A stretch of DNA of 64,000 bases from Methylobacterium dankookense (GCF_902141855.1 NZ_CABFVH010000024.1:19522-83521), one strand, 5' to 3'; counted from the first letter of the stretch, positions 21,428-30,442 are shown. Notes: generated by a model from the sequence alone, not told the origin. Numbers and translations are program-made.

Positions 21428-22240
21428 ATGTCAATCGCCAGCATCATGGTTTCCCTCGATCGGGGCGAAGCGGCGTCCGCCCGCGTCCGCCTCGCCGCCG
21501 ATCTCGCCAGGCGATTCGAGGCCACGCTGACGGGCGTGGCCGCCCGCAAGCTCCCCCATCCCGGCCCGGCCGCCGACATCGCGTCGGCGCAATCCTCCTA
21601 CGACGAGGAGCGGGCCAAGCTGGCCGAGGAGCTCGCACGGGCCAGGGACATCTTCGAGGACGAGGCCGGCGGCGACATCCGTACCGGCTGGCGGGAGGCC
21701 GAAGATGAGGCCGAGGCGTTCCTCGTGCGTCAGGCGCGCGGCGCGGACCTCGTCGTCGTCGGCCGTGAGGCGGGTCGGCCAGGGGCGGAGGACATGGCTG
21801 TCGACCCCGGTCTCGTATTGATGGAAGCGGGCCGCCCTGTCCTGGTCGTCCCACCGGGCGTCGAGCGGCTCCAGGCCGCCCGCATCGTCGTCGCCTGGAA
21901 GGATGCGCCGGAGGCGCGCCGCGCCGTTTCGGCCGCCTTGCCCTTCATCCGGCGGGCCGACCAGGTCCACGTCGCCGCGGCCGGCAGCGAGGCGCGGTTC
22001 GAGGGGGCCGAGGAGGTCTCCGAGCTGCTCGCCCGGCACGGTGCCCACGTCACCACTCACCTCTGGAACGCGCCCGTTCGCGAGACCGCCGACGAGATCC
22101 TGCGCTTCGCGAAGCGCCAGGACGCGGACCTGGTCGTGATGGGAGGCTACGGCCATTCCCGGATGCGGGAGTGGCTGTTCGGGGGCGTGACCCGGACCAT
22201 GCTGCGCACGTCGCCCCTCTGCTGCCTGATGAGCCACTGA
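21428..22240 (+). CDS. Universal stress protein, tandem UspA domains
   Basis: This 270-aa protein has two UspA-type Rossmann-like domains. The first covers about residues 1-140 (ASIMVSLDRGEAASARVRLA, ADLVVVGREAG) and the second about 150-270. The second keeps an ATP-binding-type loop VVMGGYGHSRMREWLFGG, while the first is degenerate. The ATG at 21428 was chosen because homology starts there, although the frame is open upstream. A FNR/FixK box precedes it, matching known control of Usp proteins in microaerobic regulons. Its stop overlaps the ATG of the cytochrome gene, so both are one transcript. Confidence 0.88.
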   Translation: MSIASIMVSLDRGEAASARVRLAADLARRFEATLTGVAARKLPHPGPAADIASAQSSYDEERAKLAEELARARDIFEDEAGGDIRTGWREAEDEAEAFLVRQARGADLVVVGREAGRPGAEDMAVDPGLVLMEAGRPVLVVPPGVERLQAARIVVAWKDAPEARRAVSAALPFIRRADQVHVAAAGSEARFEGAEEVSELLARHGAHVTTHLWNAPVRETADEILRFAKRQDADLVVMGGYGHSRMREWLFGGVTRTMLRTSPLCCLMSH

Positions 22241-22572
22241 TGCGCGCGGTTCGCACCCTGGCAGCGGGGGCGCTGGCGCTCCTGCCCGTCCTCCTCACAC
22301 AACCCGCCAGCGCCTGGGACAGGCAGGCCGAACGCGGCCGAGCCCTGGCGCGTCGGGACTGCGCCGGATGCCATGCCGTCGGGCGGACGGGGGCGAGCCC
22401 GCTGCGGCAGGCCCCACCCTTCCGGTCGCTCCACGAGCGCTACCCGGTCGAGGATCTGGCCGAGGCCCTGGCCGAGGGCATCCGCACCGGCCATCCGACG
22501 ATGCCGGAATTCCGGTTCGACCCGGACGAGGCCGAGGCGCTCATCGCCTACCTGAAAACGCTGGAGCGCTGA
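22240..22572 (+). CDS. Small c-type cytochrome, periplasmic
   Basis: This 110-aa protein has a signal peptide (MRAVRTLAAGALALLPVLL, cleavage near ASA-W at about residue 25), one haem motif CAGCH, and an axial Met in HPTMPEF. This is a class I cytochrome c fold with a typical C-terminal helix (DEAEALIAYLKTLE). It is likely an electron carrier to a respiratory reductase. The ATG overlaps the usp stop codon (TGATG), so translation is coupled. With the upstream FNR/FixK box and nearby nos genes it could serve microaerobic or N-oxide respiration, though its partner is unknown. Confidence 0.85.
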   Translation: MRAVRTLAAGALALLPVLLTQPASAWDRQAERGRALARRDCAGCHAVGRTGASPLRQAPPFRSLHERYPVEDLAEALAEGIRTGHPTMPEFRFDPDEAEALIAYLKTLER

Positions 22573-22580
22573 CGAAGGCC

Positions 22581-23321
22581 TCAGCTCGCGGCCAAGCGCT
22601 CAAGCTTGGCCGGGTCGAGCAGTCGCGCGCCGCCGGGCACGAGCAGGATAGCGTGCGCCCGGTCGAGCCGCGTCAGCATGCGGCTGACCGTTTCCATGGT
22701 CAGGCCGAGGTAATCCGCCATGTCCTGGCGCCCCATCGGCAGCTCGACCGTGATGGAGCTGTGACCGGCCCGGGCGAAGCGGTCGCGCAGCGAGAGCAGG
22801 AAGGCGGCGACCTTCTCCTCGGCCGTGCGGCGCCCGAGCAGCAGCATCTGGTCCTGGGCCAGGCTCAGTTCGTAGCCGGCCCGCTCGTGGAGGCTCCTGA
22901 GCAGGTGCGGCTTGGCCTCGACCATCGCCGCGAAGTCGTGGCGCGCGAAGCGGCAGGTCTTCACCGGCCCGAGCGCCTCGGCCGAGACCGAGTAACGCTC
23001 CTGCAGGGCGAGCCCGAGGAAATCCCCCGGCAGGGCGAAGCCCATGACCTGGCGCCGGCCGTCGGGCAGCAGGCGGGTCAGGCGCAGCGCCCCTTCGATG
23101 ACGTTGAAGACGGAGCTCGCTGTCTCGCCCTGCCCGAACAGGGCCTGCCCCTTGTCTAGGGAGAGGTGCTGGCTCAGCGCCTCAAGCTGCTCCAGCTCGG
23201 GCAGGGCCAGCACGGAGCAGACGCTGATCAGCCTGACCTTGCAGTCGACGCAGCCGTTCTCCGAGCGCCTGTGGTGGCAGACGTGCGCAGCCCTGTCGCA
23301 CAAGCCCGTATCGACCAGCAT
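22581..23321 (-). CDS. FNR/FnrN-type oxygen-sensing transcription regulator
   Basis: This 246-aa Crp/Fnr regulator carries an N-terminal cysteine cluster (GCVDCKVRLISVC, C-x2-C-x7-C) and a further Cys in PVKTCRF, as expected for a [4Fe-4S] oxygen sensor of the FnrN/Anr group. The cNMP-like barrel spans about 40-150, and the HTH is MGRQDMADYLGLTMETVSRML with E-x-x-S-R for TTGAT recognition. It is probably the direct oxygen sensor reading the TTGA-N6-TCAA boxes here. It is convergent with the cytochrome c gene. A strong hairpin and a one-mismatch FNR site lie upstream, which may mean feedback control. Confidence 0.9.
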   Translation of the reverse strand: MLVDTGLCDRAAHVCHHRRSENGCVDCKVRLISVCSVLALPELEQLEALSQHLSLDKGQALFGQGETASSVFNVIEGALRLTRLLPDGRRQVMGFALPGDFLGLALQERYSVSAEALGPVKTCRFARHDFAAMVEAKPHLLRSLHERAGYELSLAQDQMLLLGRRTAEEKVAAFLLSLRDRFARAGHSSITVELPMGRQDMADYLGLTMETVSRMLTRLDRAHAILLVPGGARLLDPAKLERLAAS

Positions 23322-23338
23322 GCCTCCTCCTTCGGGAG

Positions 23339-23375
23339 CGGGACGTACCGGGTCGGCCCCGGGTACCCCGTCCCG
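23339..23375 (-). promoter_or_regulatory. Long hairpin in the leader of the FNR gene
   Basis: Inverted arms CGGGACG (23339-23345) and CGTCCCG (23369-23375), with inner arms TACCGGG and CCCGGGTA, form a stable stem starting 17 bp before the FNR start codon. It could affect transcription or translation of the regulator. The remainder of the 387 bp before nosX shows no gene. Confidence 0.5.
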
Positions 23376-23407
23376 CGGCCAAGATGCAGTCTACGGCCTG
23401 CGCTGCA

Positions 23408-23421
23408 TTGATCCACCGCAA
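23408..23421 (-). promoter_or_regulatory. Imperfect FNR box upstream of the FNR gene
   Basis: TTGATCCACCGCAA has one mismatch from TTGA-N6-TCAA, 86 bp before the FNR start codon. It may serve autoregulation. The evidence is weak. Confidence 0.35.
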
Positions 23422-23708
23422 GGGAGGCAAGCCGGCCGTGAGCACCGTGGCGACGTTCCGCCAGCTGACTTTCCCCGCGGGGATCCGCCGTGCCCGTTCG
23501 AAGGTCGATCCTGCGGTGGGAAGGGCCCCGCGCGAGAGTCCGGCGCCCCCGTGCGGAGGTTCCACCGACGGGGGCCGACCGCGGCGTCAGCACGCCCCGA
23601 AACCCGCTCCGGTCCCTCCGCGGCCGCCAAGGCAATGACGATCCTTGACAGGTCTATGCCTGGAGACCACGGCTGGCACACGCTCGGAACGGCCCGTCGG
23701 GCGTCGTG

Positions 23709-24776
23709 TCACGCGCAGCCGAGCCGAGCGGCCGCCCGTATCATCCCGCCTCCTGCCTCCGCGCGGTCCTCGCGCCCGCGCGGAGACAGGACAATGCGTT
23801 CGCCCCCGGCCGTCACGAGCCGGACCTCGCCGTCGCCGAGCCTGTGCAGGACGGACGAGATTTCCTCCTTCGGAAGCAGGCTGAAGGCGGTCGAGAGGGC
23901 ATCCGCCCCGGTCGCATCGGGAAGCAGGACCGTCACGCTTCGGTACAAGGCGGCCGAGCGGCCGCTTTTCGGGTCCAGGAGGTGGTTGAAGCGGCCCTCC
24001 GCGTCGAACCGGAAGCCGTAGCCGCCCGACGTGGCGACGGCACGGTCCGCGACCTCGACGGTCTCGGCGATGGCGCCAAGCCCGTCCGGGTCTGCGATGC
24101 CGATCCGCCAGGGATGACCGTCGGGGGCCGGGCCCAAGGCCCGCGGCTCGCCCAAATCCACCAGACTGCTGACGATTCCCCCGGCCCGGAGGATCCCCAC
24201 CACCCGGTCGGTCGCGTAGCCTTGCGCGATCCCGTTGAGGGTCAGACCCATGCCCCTCCGGCGGAAGGCGATCCGGTTCCGGTCGAAGGCCACCCCATCG
24301 AGGCCGACCAGGGCGAGGGCCGCGTCGCGCGACTGGGAGGAGGGGCCGGAAGGGGCAGCCCCGGGTGTCGAGAAATGGTCGCGGTAGAGGGTCCAGAGCG
24401 GCTGGACGCTCGGGTCGAAGCTCCCGTGGGTCGCCTGCCAGTAGTGCCGCGCCTGCGCGAGCACCTCGACGAGATCGGGAGGCGGGGCCGCGAGCATGCC
24501 ATGCCGGTTCAGCGCGACGAGGGCGGAGTCGTCGCGGTACAGGCTGAAGACGCGTTCGAGACGGCGCACCTCGGCGACCGCCCGCCGGATCAACGCCTCG
24601 GCGGCTCCGCGGTCGGAATGATGGATGCGCAAGCTGGCGACCGCGCCCATGGCCTCGCCGTGCCAGTCGACGACGCTCGCCTCGGCGCGACCGCGCCCGC
24701 CGACCGGCAGAAGGCCGAGCCCCGCGGCGGCCGCCGTCACGCCGATGAACCGCCTTCGCGTCAAGCCTGGATGCAC
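23709..24776 (-). CDS. nosX: NosX, ApbE-type FAD:protein FMN transferase
   Basis: This 355-aa exported flavinyl transferase of the ApbE family attaches FMN to the periplasmic domain of NosR. It carries a twin-arginine-type leader (TRRRFIGVTAAAAGLGLLP) and conserved ApbE segments: FSLYRDDSALVALNRHG, GSFDPSVQPLW, LNGIAQGYATDRV, VDLGEPRALG (variant of the usual VDLGGE) and DALSTAFSLL. The GTG start has a GGGAGG ribosome site and lies 12 bp after nosL. It is the last gene of the nosRZDFYLX operon. Confidence 0.92.
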   Translation of the reverse strand: MHPGLTRRRFIGVTAAAAGLGLLPVGGRGRAEASVVDWHGEAMGAVASLRIHHSDRGAAEALIRRAVAEVRRLERVFSLYRDDSALVALNRHGMLAAPPPDLVEVLAQARHYWQATHGSFDPSVQPLWTLYRDHFSTPGAAPSGPSSQSRDAALALVGLDGVAFDRNRIAFRRRGMGLTLNGIAQGYATDRVVGILRAGGIVSSLVDLGEPRALGPAPDGHPWRIGIADPDGLGAIAETVEVADRAVATSGGYGFRFDAEGRFNHLLDPKSGRSAALYRSVTVLLPDATGADALSTAFSLLPKEEISSVLHRLGDGEVRLVTAGGERIVLSPRGREDRAEAGGGMIRAAARLGCA

Positions 24777-24788
24777 GACACCCCTCCC

Positions 24789-25373
24789 TCAGCGCGCGTG
24801 GCCTGCCGAGGCGGTACCTGGCGGGACGCGGTCGTCCCGGCCGGCCGGGTCCCCGGTGGGGGCCGGCGTCTCGGAGCCCGGGCCGAGCACGTCACCGTCG
24901 GCCATCTCCGCGAACGCGACGACCCGGCCGCCGTTCTCCCGGGCAAAAGCCTCGGCACCCTCCCGCTCGCCGAAGGGCACCGCTTCGCCCGCGCCCATGC
25001 CCCCCTTCAGCCGGCTGCCGACGACGAACGTTGCCTTTCGGGCGTCGATCCAGTTCGTCGCGCCGGGCTGCTCCCAGGACGGGGCCTTCGCCATGTCCGA
25101 CACGTAGATGGCGCGGATGTCCTTGGCCTCGTCCGGGAGCCGTGTGAAGGAGATCGTGTCGCGCGCCGAGGAGAACCAAACCGGCTCGATGCGGCTCGCG
25201 AGGATGATCTGCCCCTTCGGGCCGGGGTGCTCCAGCACGTTCATGCCGCAGTAGCGGCCGATGGCGGCATCCGTCAGCTCGAAGGGCGGCGGCGCCTCCG
25301 CGGGCTTGCGGTCGTTGCAGGCGGCGGGCAGGAGGGCGCCCGCGGCTAGGGCGAGGAGCAGGGCCCGGTTCAT
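24789..25373 (-). CDS. nosL: NosL, copper-chaperone lipoprotein
   Basis: This 194-aa outer- or inner-membrane-anchored lipoprotein has a lipobox LLPAAC (Cys19), and the CGMNV segment (about residues 42-46) gives the family Cu-binding Cys and Met residues. NosL delivers Cu(I) for assembly of the CuZ centre of NosZ. The core (SDMAKAPSW, DARKATFVVGS, GGMGAGEAVPFGEREGAEAF) matches the family, followed by an unusual Pro/Gly/Arg-rich tail. Its ATG overlaps the nosY stop codon (ATGA), showing tight coupling. Confidence 0.92.
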   Translation of the reverse strand: MNRALLLALAAGALLPAACNDRKPAEAPPPFELTDAAIGRYCGMNVLEHPGPKGQIILASRIEPVWFSSARDTISFTRLPDEAKDIRAIYVSDMAKAPSWEQPGATNWIDARKATFVVGSRLKGGMGAGEAVPFGEREGAEAFARENGGRVVAFAEMADGDVLGPGSETPAPTGDPAGRDDRVPPGTASAGHAR

Positions 25374-26200
25374 AATTCCCTCCGGTCGAAGACGAGCGCC
25401 GCCAGGCCGAGCGGGAGAAGGGTCCAGGCGGCCAGCGCCGCGAGGAGGGCCGGGGGGCTCAGGGCTGCGGTCCTCGTCAAGCCGGACATCCCCGAGAAGG
25501 CCCCGACGTCGCCCGTCCCGCCGAGATTGAACAGGCGGTAGGCATCAGTCGGATTGAGCAGGAGGAGCGCGTCGAGCAGTCCTCCGGCTAGGGTCTGTCC
25601 CTGGTCCACCGCCAGCACCCCCAGCAGGGCCATGTCGTAGATCAGGACGAAGACCAGCCAGATGCCGACGGCCGTGCCCGCCGCGGTGCCCCGCTCGCGC
25701 GCGAGCGCGCTCAGAAGGTAGCCGATCGCGACGAAGGAGGCGCCGAGGAGGATCGAGGAGCCGATCATCGATGCGAACGCCGTCCAGCTGCCCGCCTCGA
25801 CGGGCGTGCCGGAAAGGGCGAGCGCGACGGCGGCCGCGCCGTAGCCGACGAGCGTCGCGAACCCCAGGATGGCGAGATGCCCGAGGAACTTGCCCAGGAG
25901 CACCTGCCGGCGTCCGACCGGGTAGCTCAGGAGCAGCAGCATCGTTCCGCGCTCCATCTCGCCGACGATGGCGTCGTGCGAGATGAGGAGGGCGATCAGC
26001 GGCAGGAGGAAGATCGTCAGGCTCGACAAGCTCACGACGACCACGTCGAGGGCGCGGACGCCGACGTTCCCGGTCGGCGCGCTGCCGAGGAAGGCGAGCG
26101 TGAGGGCGAGCGCAGCCAAGAGGAGCGTCGTCGCGAGCACCCAGCAATTCCGCAGCCCCTCCTGGACCTCCTTGCGCGCCACAGTCAGGACGTTACTCAC
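25370..26200 (-). CDS. nosY: NosY, ABC transporter permease for NosZ maturation
   Basis: This 276-aa integral membrane protein has six predicted spans (for example LATTLLLAALALTLAFLG and LTIFLLPLIALLISHDAIVGE). It is the permease partner of NosF in the NosDFY complex that supports CuZ assembly. A GTG start overlaps the nosF stop codon and gives the standard family length, whereas the open frame extends 57 unrelated Arg/Gly-rich residues further upstream inside nosF. The end FDRREL is typical. It is translationally coupled on both sides. Confidence 0.92.
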   Translation of the reverse strand: MSNVLTVARKEVQEGLRNCWVLATTLLLAALALTLAFLGSAPTGNVGVRALDVVVVSLSSLTIFLLPLIALLISHDAIVGEMERGTMLLLLSYPVGRRQVLLGKFLGHLAILGFATLVGYGAAAVALALSGTPVEAGSWTAFASMIGSSILLGASFVAIGYLLSALARERGTAAGTAVGIWLVFVLIYDMALLGVLAVDQGQTLAGGLLDALLLLNPTDAYRLFNLGGTGDVGAFSGMSGLTRTAALSPPALLAALAAWTLLPLGLAALVFDRREL

Positions 26201-27114
26201 GGCGCGGTCCCCTGCGAGCGGAGGAAGTGGGCGTAGAGCTGGTCCAGGGTCGGCGGCACCACCTCGATGTCCTCGACCGCCGTCCCGGCCGCCATCACGC
26301 CGCGCAGGATGTCCATCTTCCGCCCCGGCGCGGCCTCGATCTCGACGACGCGCCCGTCGACCCGTCGACACGGGCAGTCGGTCCAGAGGCGGTCGGCTAG
26401 ATCGTGCACCCCCGTCTCCGCCGTGAGGCGGATGCGGGTGGGCAGCCGCGCGATGCGGCGGAGGGCGTCGAGCGTGCCGTCGGCCGCCATGACGCCCCGG
26501 TTCATGATGACGACGCGGCCGGCACGCTCCTCCAGCTCGGTCAGGGCGTGCGACGAGAGCAGCACGGTCGTGCCGCGTCCGCGAAGCTCCTCAACGATCT
26601 CGTAGAAGACCTGCCGGAGGGCTGGGTCGAGCCCCGTCGTGGGCTCGTCGAGGAGCAGGATGCGTGGCTCCCCGAGCAGCGCCTGCGCGAGGCCCAGGCG
26701 CTGGCGCATGCCCTTCGAGTAGGTGCCGACCCGCCGGTCCGCCGCGGGGCCGAGCCCGACGCGGTCGAGCAGCGGGGCGACCGCGGTCCGGCCCTCCCGC
26801 TTCAGGCGGGCGTAGAAGGCCAGGGTCTCCCGGCCCGTGAGGGCGGCGTTGAACGCCACGTTCTCCGGGAGGTATCCGAGGCGGCGCCGCGCCGCGAACT
26901 CGCCGGCGGCCGGATCCTCCCCCAGCACCCAGACGCTTCCGGCGGTCGGGCGAATCAATCCGAGCATGAGCTTCATGAGCGTGGATTTGCCGGCGCCGTT
27001 GTGCCCGACCAGGGCGACGGTCTCGCCCTCGGCCAGGACGAACGACACGCGGCGGACGGCCTCGACCTTGCCGAAGCGCTTCACGACGTCGCGGATCTCG
27101 ATGGTCGCAGTCAT
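26197..27114 (-). CDS. nosF: NosF, ABC transporter ATPase for NosZ maturation
   Basis: This 305-aa ATPase has Walker A GHNGAGKST, Q-loop region YLPENVAFN, signature YSKGMRQRLGLAQAL, Walker B ILLLDEPTTGLDP and the H-loop in LSSHAL. It powers the NosDFY complex that supplies sulfur or copper-site components to NosZ. The ATG at 27114 overlaps the nosD stop codon (ATGA), which fixes the start. Upstream in-frame codons lie within nosD and are not used. The C-terminal regulatory part (about 215-305) is typical. Confidence 0.94.
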   Translation of the reverse strand: MTATIEIRDVVKRFGKVEAVRRVSFVLAEGETVALVGHNGAGKSTLMKLMLGLIRPTAGSVWVLGEDPAAGEFAARRRLGYLPENVAFNAALTGRETLAFYARLKREGRTAVAPLLDRVGLGPAADRRVGTYSKGMRQRLGLAQALLGEPRILLLDEPTTGLDPALRQVFYEIVEELRGRGTTVLLSSHALTELEERAGRVVIMNRGVMAADGTLDALRRIARLPTRIRLTAETGVHDLADRLWTDCPCRRVDGRVVEIEAAPGRKMDILRGVMAAGTAVEDIEVVPPTLDQLYAHFLRSQGTAP

Positions 27115-28499
27115 CGGCGGCTTCCTCCGCACGCCTTGGGCCGGGGCGGCGGACTCATGAGCGGATGGCTGTCGACGACCCCGCCGGGCAGCAGGGCGGG
27201 GAACTGCGCCTGCGCCCAGCGGATCACCTGCACGGCGGGCGAGTTCGCGAGCACCTTGGCTTGGGGAGCGGTCCACAGGACCTTGTCCATCAGGTCGTTC
27301 GGCCGGTATGCCCCGTCGCCCAAGCCGTCCCCGTCCAGGTCGAAGGCCGGGTTGTCGCTCCAATAGTTCCCGCGTCCGTCCTTGGACCAGTCGACGTAGC
27401 GGGTGCTGACGTACTTCACCTGGTTCCGGTTGCGCACGAAGGCGTTGCCGGACACCTCGTTGCGCTCCGAGCCGGCGGTGAAGTGAATGCCGATCTCGCA
27501 GCCCTCGAACCAGTTGCCGCGGAAGCGGTTCTGGTTGGCGTTGTAGATGAACACGCACTTGGTGGGACCCGGCCGGAGGCCGGCGGTCGAGGCCGGCGCG
27601 GCGTCGCCCGGCACGGCGTGGTCACGCTCACCCCCGCCGCGCGTGCCGGCCCCGGCCCAGCGCCCCGCCGGCTGCAGCCGGCCCAGCACCGCGTTTCCGG
27701 CGACCTCGGAGGCGTTGGCGTAATTGAACAGGAAGCCGTGGTCGCGGTCGCCGTCGGACACGTTGCCGACGACCTTCAGCCGGTGCGAGAACATGAGGGC
27801 GTAGCCGACGGCGTTGCCCACCGAAACGTTGTCCCGGACCTCGCTGTCGTCGGTGTACATGTAGTGCACCGCGAAGCGCAGGTCGCGGAAGCGGTTGCCG
27901 CTGAACACGTTGCGCCGGCTAGAGATCACGAAGATGCCGTCGCGGCCGTAGGAAACGTCGTTGTCGAGGACTTTGGCCCCGGTCGCGTTCCAGACCGAGA
28001 CGCCGTTCCCTGCCTCGTTGATGCGGCCCTCCCGGACGCCGACGATGATGTTGCGGCGGGCCACGGCCCGCTCGGCGCCGTGCAGGTAGATGCCGTAGAG
28101 GTTCCCCTCGATCCGGTTGTCCTCGACGACGGCACCCCGCGCGGTCCTCTCCACGAAGATCCCGGAATCCATGCGCTCAAGGTCGGAGCCTGAGCCGCGG
28201 ACCGTCAGGCGGCGGACGACCGCGTCCGCCGCCGTGACCGTGACGACGCTGCCGTGGCCGGGGCCGACCACGACCGCACCCGGCTCGCCCTCGACGACGA
28301 GCCGCCGCCCGACGCGGATCGCCCCGCGGTGCTCCCCGCCACGCAGGACGACGGTGTCCCCGTCGGAGGCCCCGTCGATGGCCGCCTGGAGAGCGGCCCC
28401 GGGCGCGACGTCGATGCGCGCGGCCCGGGCGGGGCCGCCGAGGCTGGCGGCGACGACCGCCGCCGACCAGGCGAGCAGGAGGGGGCGGCCGGCGCGCAT
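27111..28499 (-). CDS. nosD: NosD, periplasmic beta-helix protein for NosZ maturation
   Basis: This 462-aa exported protein has a signal peptide (MRAGRPLLLAWSAAVVAAS) and a right-handed parallel beta-helix of CASH/PbH1 repeats (for example VVEDNRIEGNLYGIYLHGAE and NVFSGNRFRDLRFAVHYMYT). It ends with VDWSKDGRGNYWSDNPAFDL followed by a short tail. NosD docks on the NosFY transporter and on apo-NosZ. Its start lies 2 bp after the nosZ stop. Length and order are standard. Confidence 0.93.
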   Translation of the reverse strand: MRAGRPLLLAWSAAVVAASLGGPARAARIDVAPGAALQAAIDGASDGDTVVLRGGEHRGAIRVGRRLVVEGEPGAVVVGPGHGSVVTVTAADAVVRRLTVRGSGSDLERMDSGIFVERTARGAVVEDNRIEGNLYGIYLHGAERAVARRNIIVGVREGRINEAGNGVSVWNATGAKVLDNDVSYGRDGIFVISSRRNVFSGNRFRDLRFAVHYMYTDDSEVRDNVSVGNAVGYALMFSHRLKVVGNVSDGDRDHGFLFNYANASEVAGNAVLGRLQPAGRWAGAGTRGGGERDHAVPGDAAPASTAGLRPGPTKCVFIYNANQNRFRGNWFEGCEIGIHFTAGSERNEVSGNAFVRNRNQVKYVSTRYVDWSKDGRGNYWSDNPAFDLDGDGLGDGAYRPNDLMDKVLWTAPQAKVLANSPAVQVIRWAQAQFPALLPGGVVDSHPLMSPPPRPKACGGSRR

Positions 28500-28501
28500 G
28501 C

Positions 28502-30442
28502 TCAGGTCGCCCGCGGCTCGACGAACATCCGCCCCTTCATCTCCATGTGCATCGCATGGCAGAACCAGGTGCAGAAGTACCAGTACACCCCCGGCTTGTT
28601 CGCCTTGAACGTGACGGACGCCGTGGCCTGGGGAGCCACCTCCATGTTCAGGCCGTAGTTGACGATGCAGAAGCCGTGGGTCAGGTCCTCGACGTCGTCC
28701 ACGTTCGTCACGTAGACCGTGACCTCGTCACCCTGCCGGACCTGGAAGGACTCCAGTCCGAAGGCCGGCGCGGCGGAGGTCATGTAGACGCGCACCTTGT
28801 CGCCGTCCCGGACGACCTTCGAGTCCGCCATGAGGTCGACGCCGTCGACCTTCGCCTGCCGGACGGCATCGGCGAAGTAGGGGTCGTCGCGCTTCCAGAC
28901 GTGGACGGGGTTGACCTTGGAGCGGTGGACGAGGGTGGCGTCGTGCGGCTCCGCGAAGCTCGGGCTGTCGTGCACCAGCACCATCCGGTCGCCGGAGATG
29001 TCGATGAGCTGGTCGTTCTCGGGCTTCAGGGGGCCGACGTTGAGGTAGCGGTCCTTCGAGAACTTGTTGAGCGAGATGAGCCACTTGCCGTCGGCCTCCT
29101 TGGTCTGGCCCATCGAGGTGTGGTTGTGGCCGGGCTGGTAATGGACGTCGAGCTTCTGGATGACGGGATTGACCTTCTCGCCCGCGAAGGCCCGCTTGGC
29201 GAGATCGATGTTCCACTTGCAGACCTGGCTGTCGAGGAAGAGCGTCGTGTAGGCGTTGCCCCTGCCGTCGTAGGCGGTGTGCAGCGGCCCGAGGCCGAGC
29301 TCCGGCTCCGCGACGACGACGTCGCGCGGCTTGATCCGGTCGTCGAACAGGTCGTCGAACCTGCGCACGTCGAAGACCGTGACCGTCGGTGAGAGCTTGC
29401 CGTTGGCCACCACGTGGATGCCGTCGGGCGCCGTATTGATGCCGTGCGGGCTGTTCGAGACCGGGATATAGCGGGTCAGCTTGGACCCGTGCCGGCCGTC
29501 GAGGACGGGAACGCCGCCGAGGGTCTGGTAAGCGCCGCTCCTCACCGCATCCTCGATGCGCTTGAGGTTGAACACGACCACCCAGTCCTGTTCCTTCGCC
29601 GTCATCTCGGCGAGGGTGACGCCCTCCTCGGAATTGTAGCAGGTCGCGAAGGCGTACTTGCCCTGGTAGTCGGCGTCGACGTTGTCGAGGTTTCCGTCGA
29701 CGCGGATCTGCCACGCGACCTTCATGGTCTCCCCGTCGACGGCCGTGAAGATGGACGAGTACTGCTTCGGGTCGTCGAGCACCTTGCCGTCGTTGGGAAT
29801 CGGCACCCGGTCCTCGCCGTTGCAGAACACGTAGCCGGTCTTCGGATACTTCTGGACGCGGAGGCCGTGCACCGAGTGCTGGTTCGGTAGCTGGATGATC
29901 CTGTCGCACTTCATGACGTCGAGGCGGATCCGGCAGACGCGGGTATTCGCCTTGTCGTTCGCGAAGAGGTAGCGTCCGTCGTAGGTGCCGTCGGTAAAGG
30001 ACGGGTGCGGGTGATGCAGGTCGCCGTTCAGGTACGTGCCGCCCCGCTCCTTCAGGAACTCGCGATACTCGGGCAGGAGTCCCTCCGTCAGGACCTTCAG
30101 GCTCTCGTTCGTCTGGCCCCAGCCGGTGGCGCTGTCCCGGTTGAAAACGGGGATGCGCATGAGCTCGCGCATCGACGGGCAACCGATGATCCGGACCTCG
30201 CCCGACTGACCGCTGGAGAAGAACACGTAGTACTCGTCAAGCTCCCCGGGCTTGACCTCCGACTTGTGTGCGCTCGCCTGCGCGGCGGCCGGCCTGGTCT
30301 GCGCCTCGGCCGGCGCCACCAACCCGCCGCCTCTCAGGTGCGGCCCGGCCACGGCCCCCGCGGCCCCCGCCGCGGCGACCGCCGCGGTCGTTCCGAGCAT
30401 TCCCCGGCGGCTGACCCCCGCGCGCTTGTCTTCCTGAGACAT
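28502..30442 (-). CDS. nosZ: NosZ, nitrous oxide reductase (Tat-exported, clade I)
   Basis: This 646-aa periplasmic multicopper enzyme reduces N2O to N2. The Tat leader SRRGMLGTTAAVAAAGAAG marks clade I. The seven-bladed propeller carries CuZ-ligand regions (DLHHPHPSFTDGTYDG, SNSPHGIN, GPLHTAYDG, PGHNHTSMGQT, EPHDATLVHR). The C-terminal cupredoxin has the CuA motif CTWFCHAMHMEM preceded by THGF. All appear intact, so an active enzyme is expected. The ATG at 30442 has an AGGAG site and begins before the Tat motif. The gene lies 22 bp after nosR. Confidence 0.96.
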   Translation of the reverse strand: MSQEDKRAGVSRRGMLGTTAAVAAAGAAGAVAGPHLRGGGLVAPAEAQTRPAAAQASAHKSEVKPGELDEYYVFFSSGQSGEVRIIGCPSMRELMRIPVFNRDSATGWGQTNESLKVLTEGLLPEYREFLKERGGTYLNGDLHHPHPSFTDGTYDGRYLFANDKANTRVCRIRLDVMKCDRIIQLPNQHSVHGLRVQKYPKTGYVFCNGEDRVPIPNDGKVLDDPKQYSSIFTAVDGETMKVAWQIRVDGNLDNVDADYQGKYAFATCYNSEEGVTLAEMTAKEQDWVVVFNLKRIEDAVRSGAYQTLGGVPVLDGRHGSKLTRYIPVSNSPHGINTAPDGIHVVANGKLSPTVTVFDVRRFDDLFDDRIKPRDVVVAEPELGLGPLHTAYDGRGNAYTTLFLDSQVCKWNIDLAKRAFAGEKVNPVIQKLDVHYQPGHNHTSMGQTKEADGKWLISLNKFSKDRYLNVGPLKPENDQLIDISGDRMVLVHDSPSFAEPHDATLVHRSKVNPVHVWKRDDPYFADAVRQAKVDGVDLMADSKVVRDGDKVRVYMTSAAPAFGLESFQVRQGDEVTVYVTNVDDVEDLTHGFCIVNYGLNMEVAPQATASVTFKANKPGVYWYFCTWFCHAMHMEMKGRMFVEPRAT

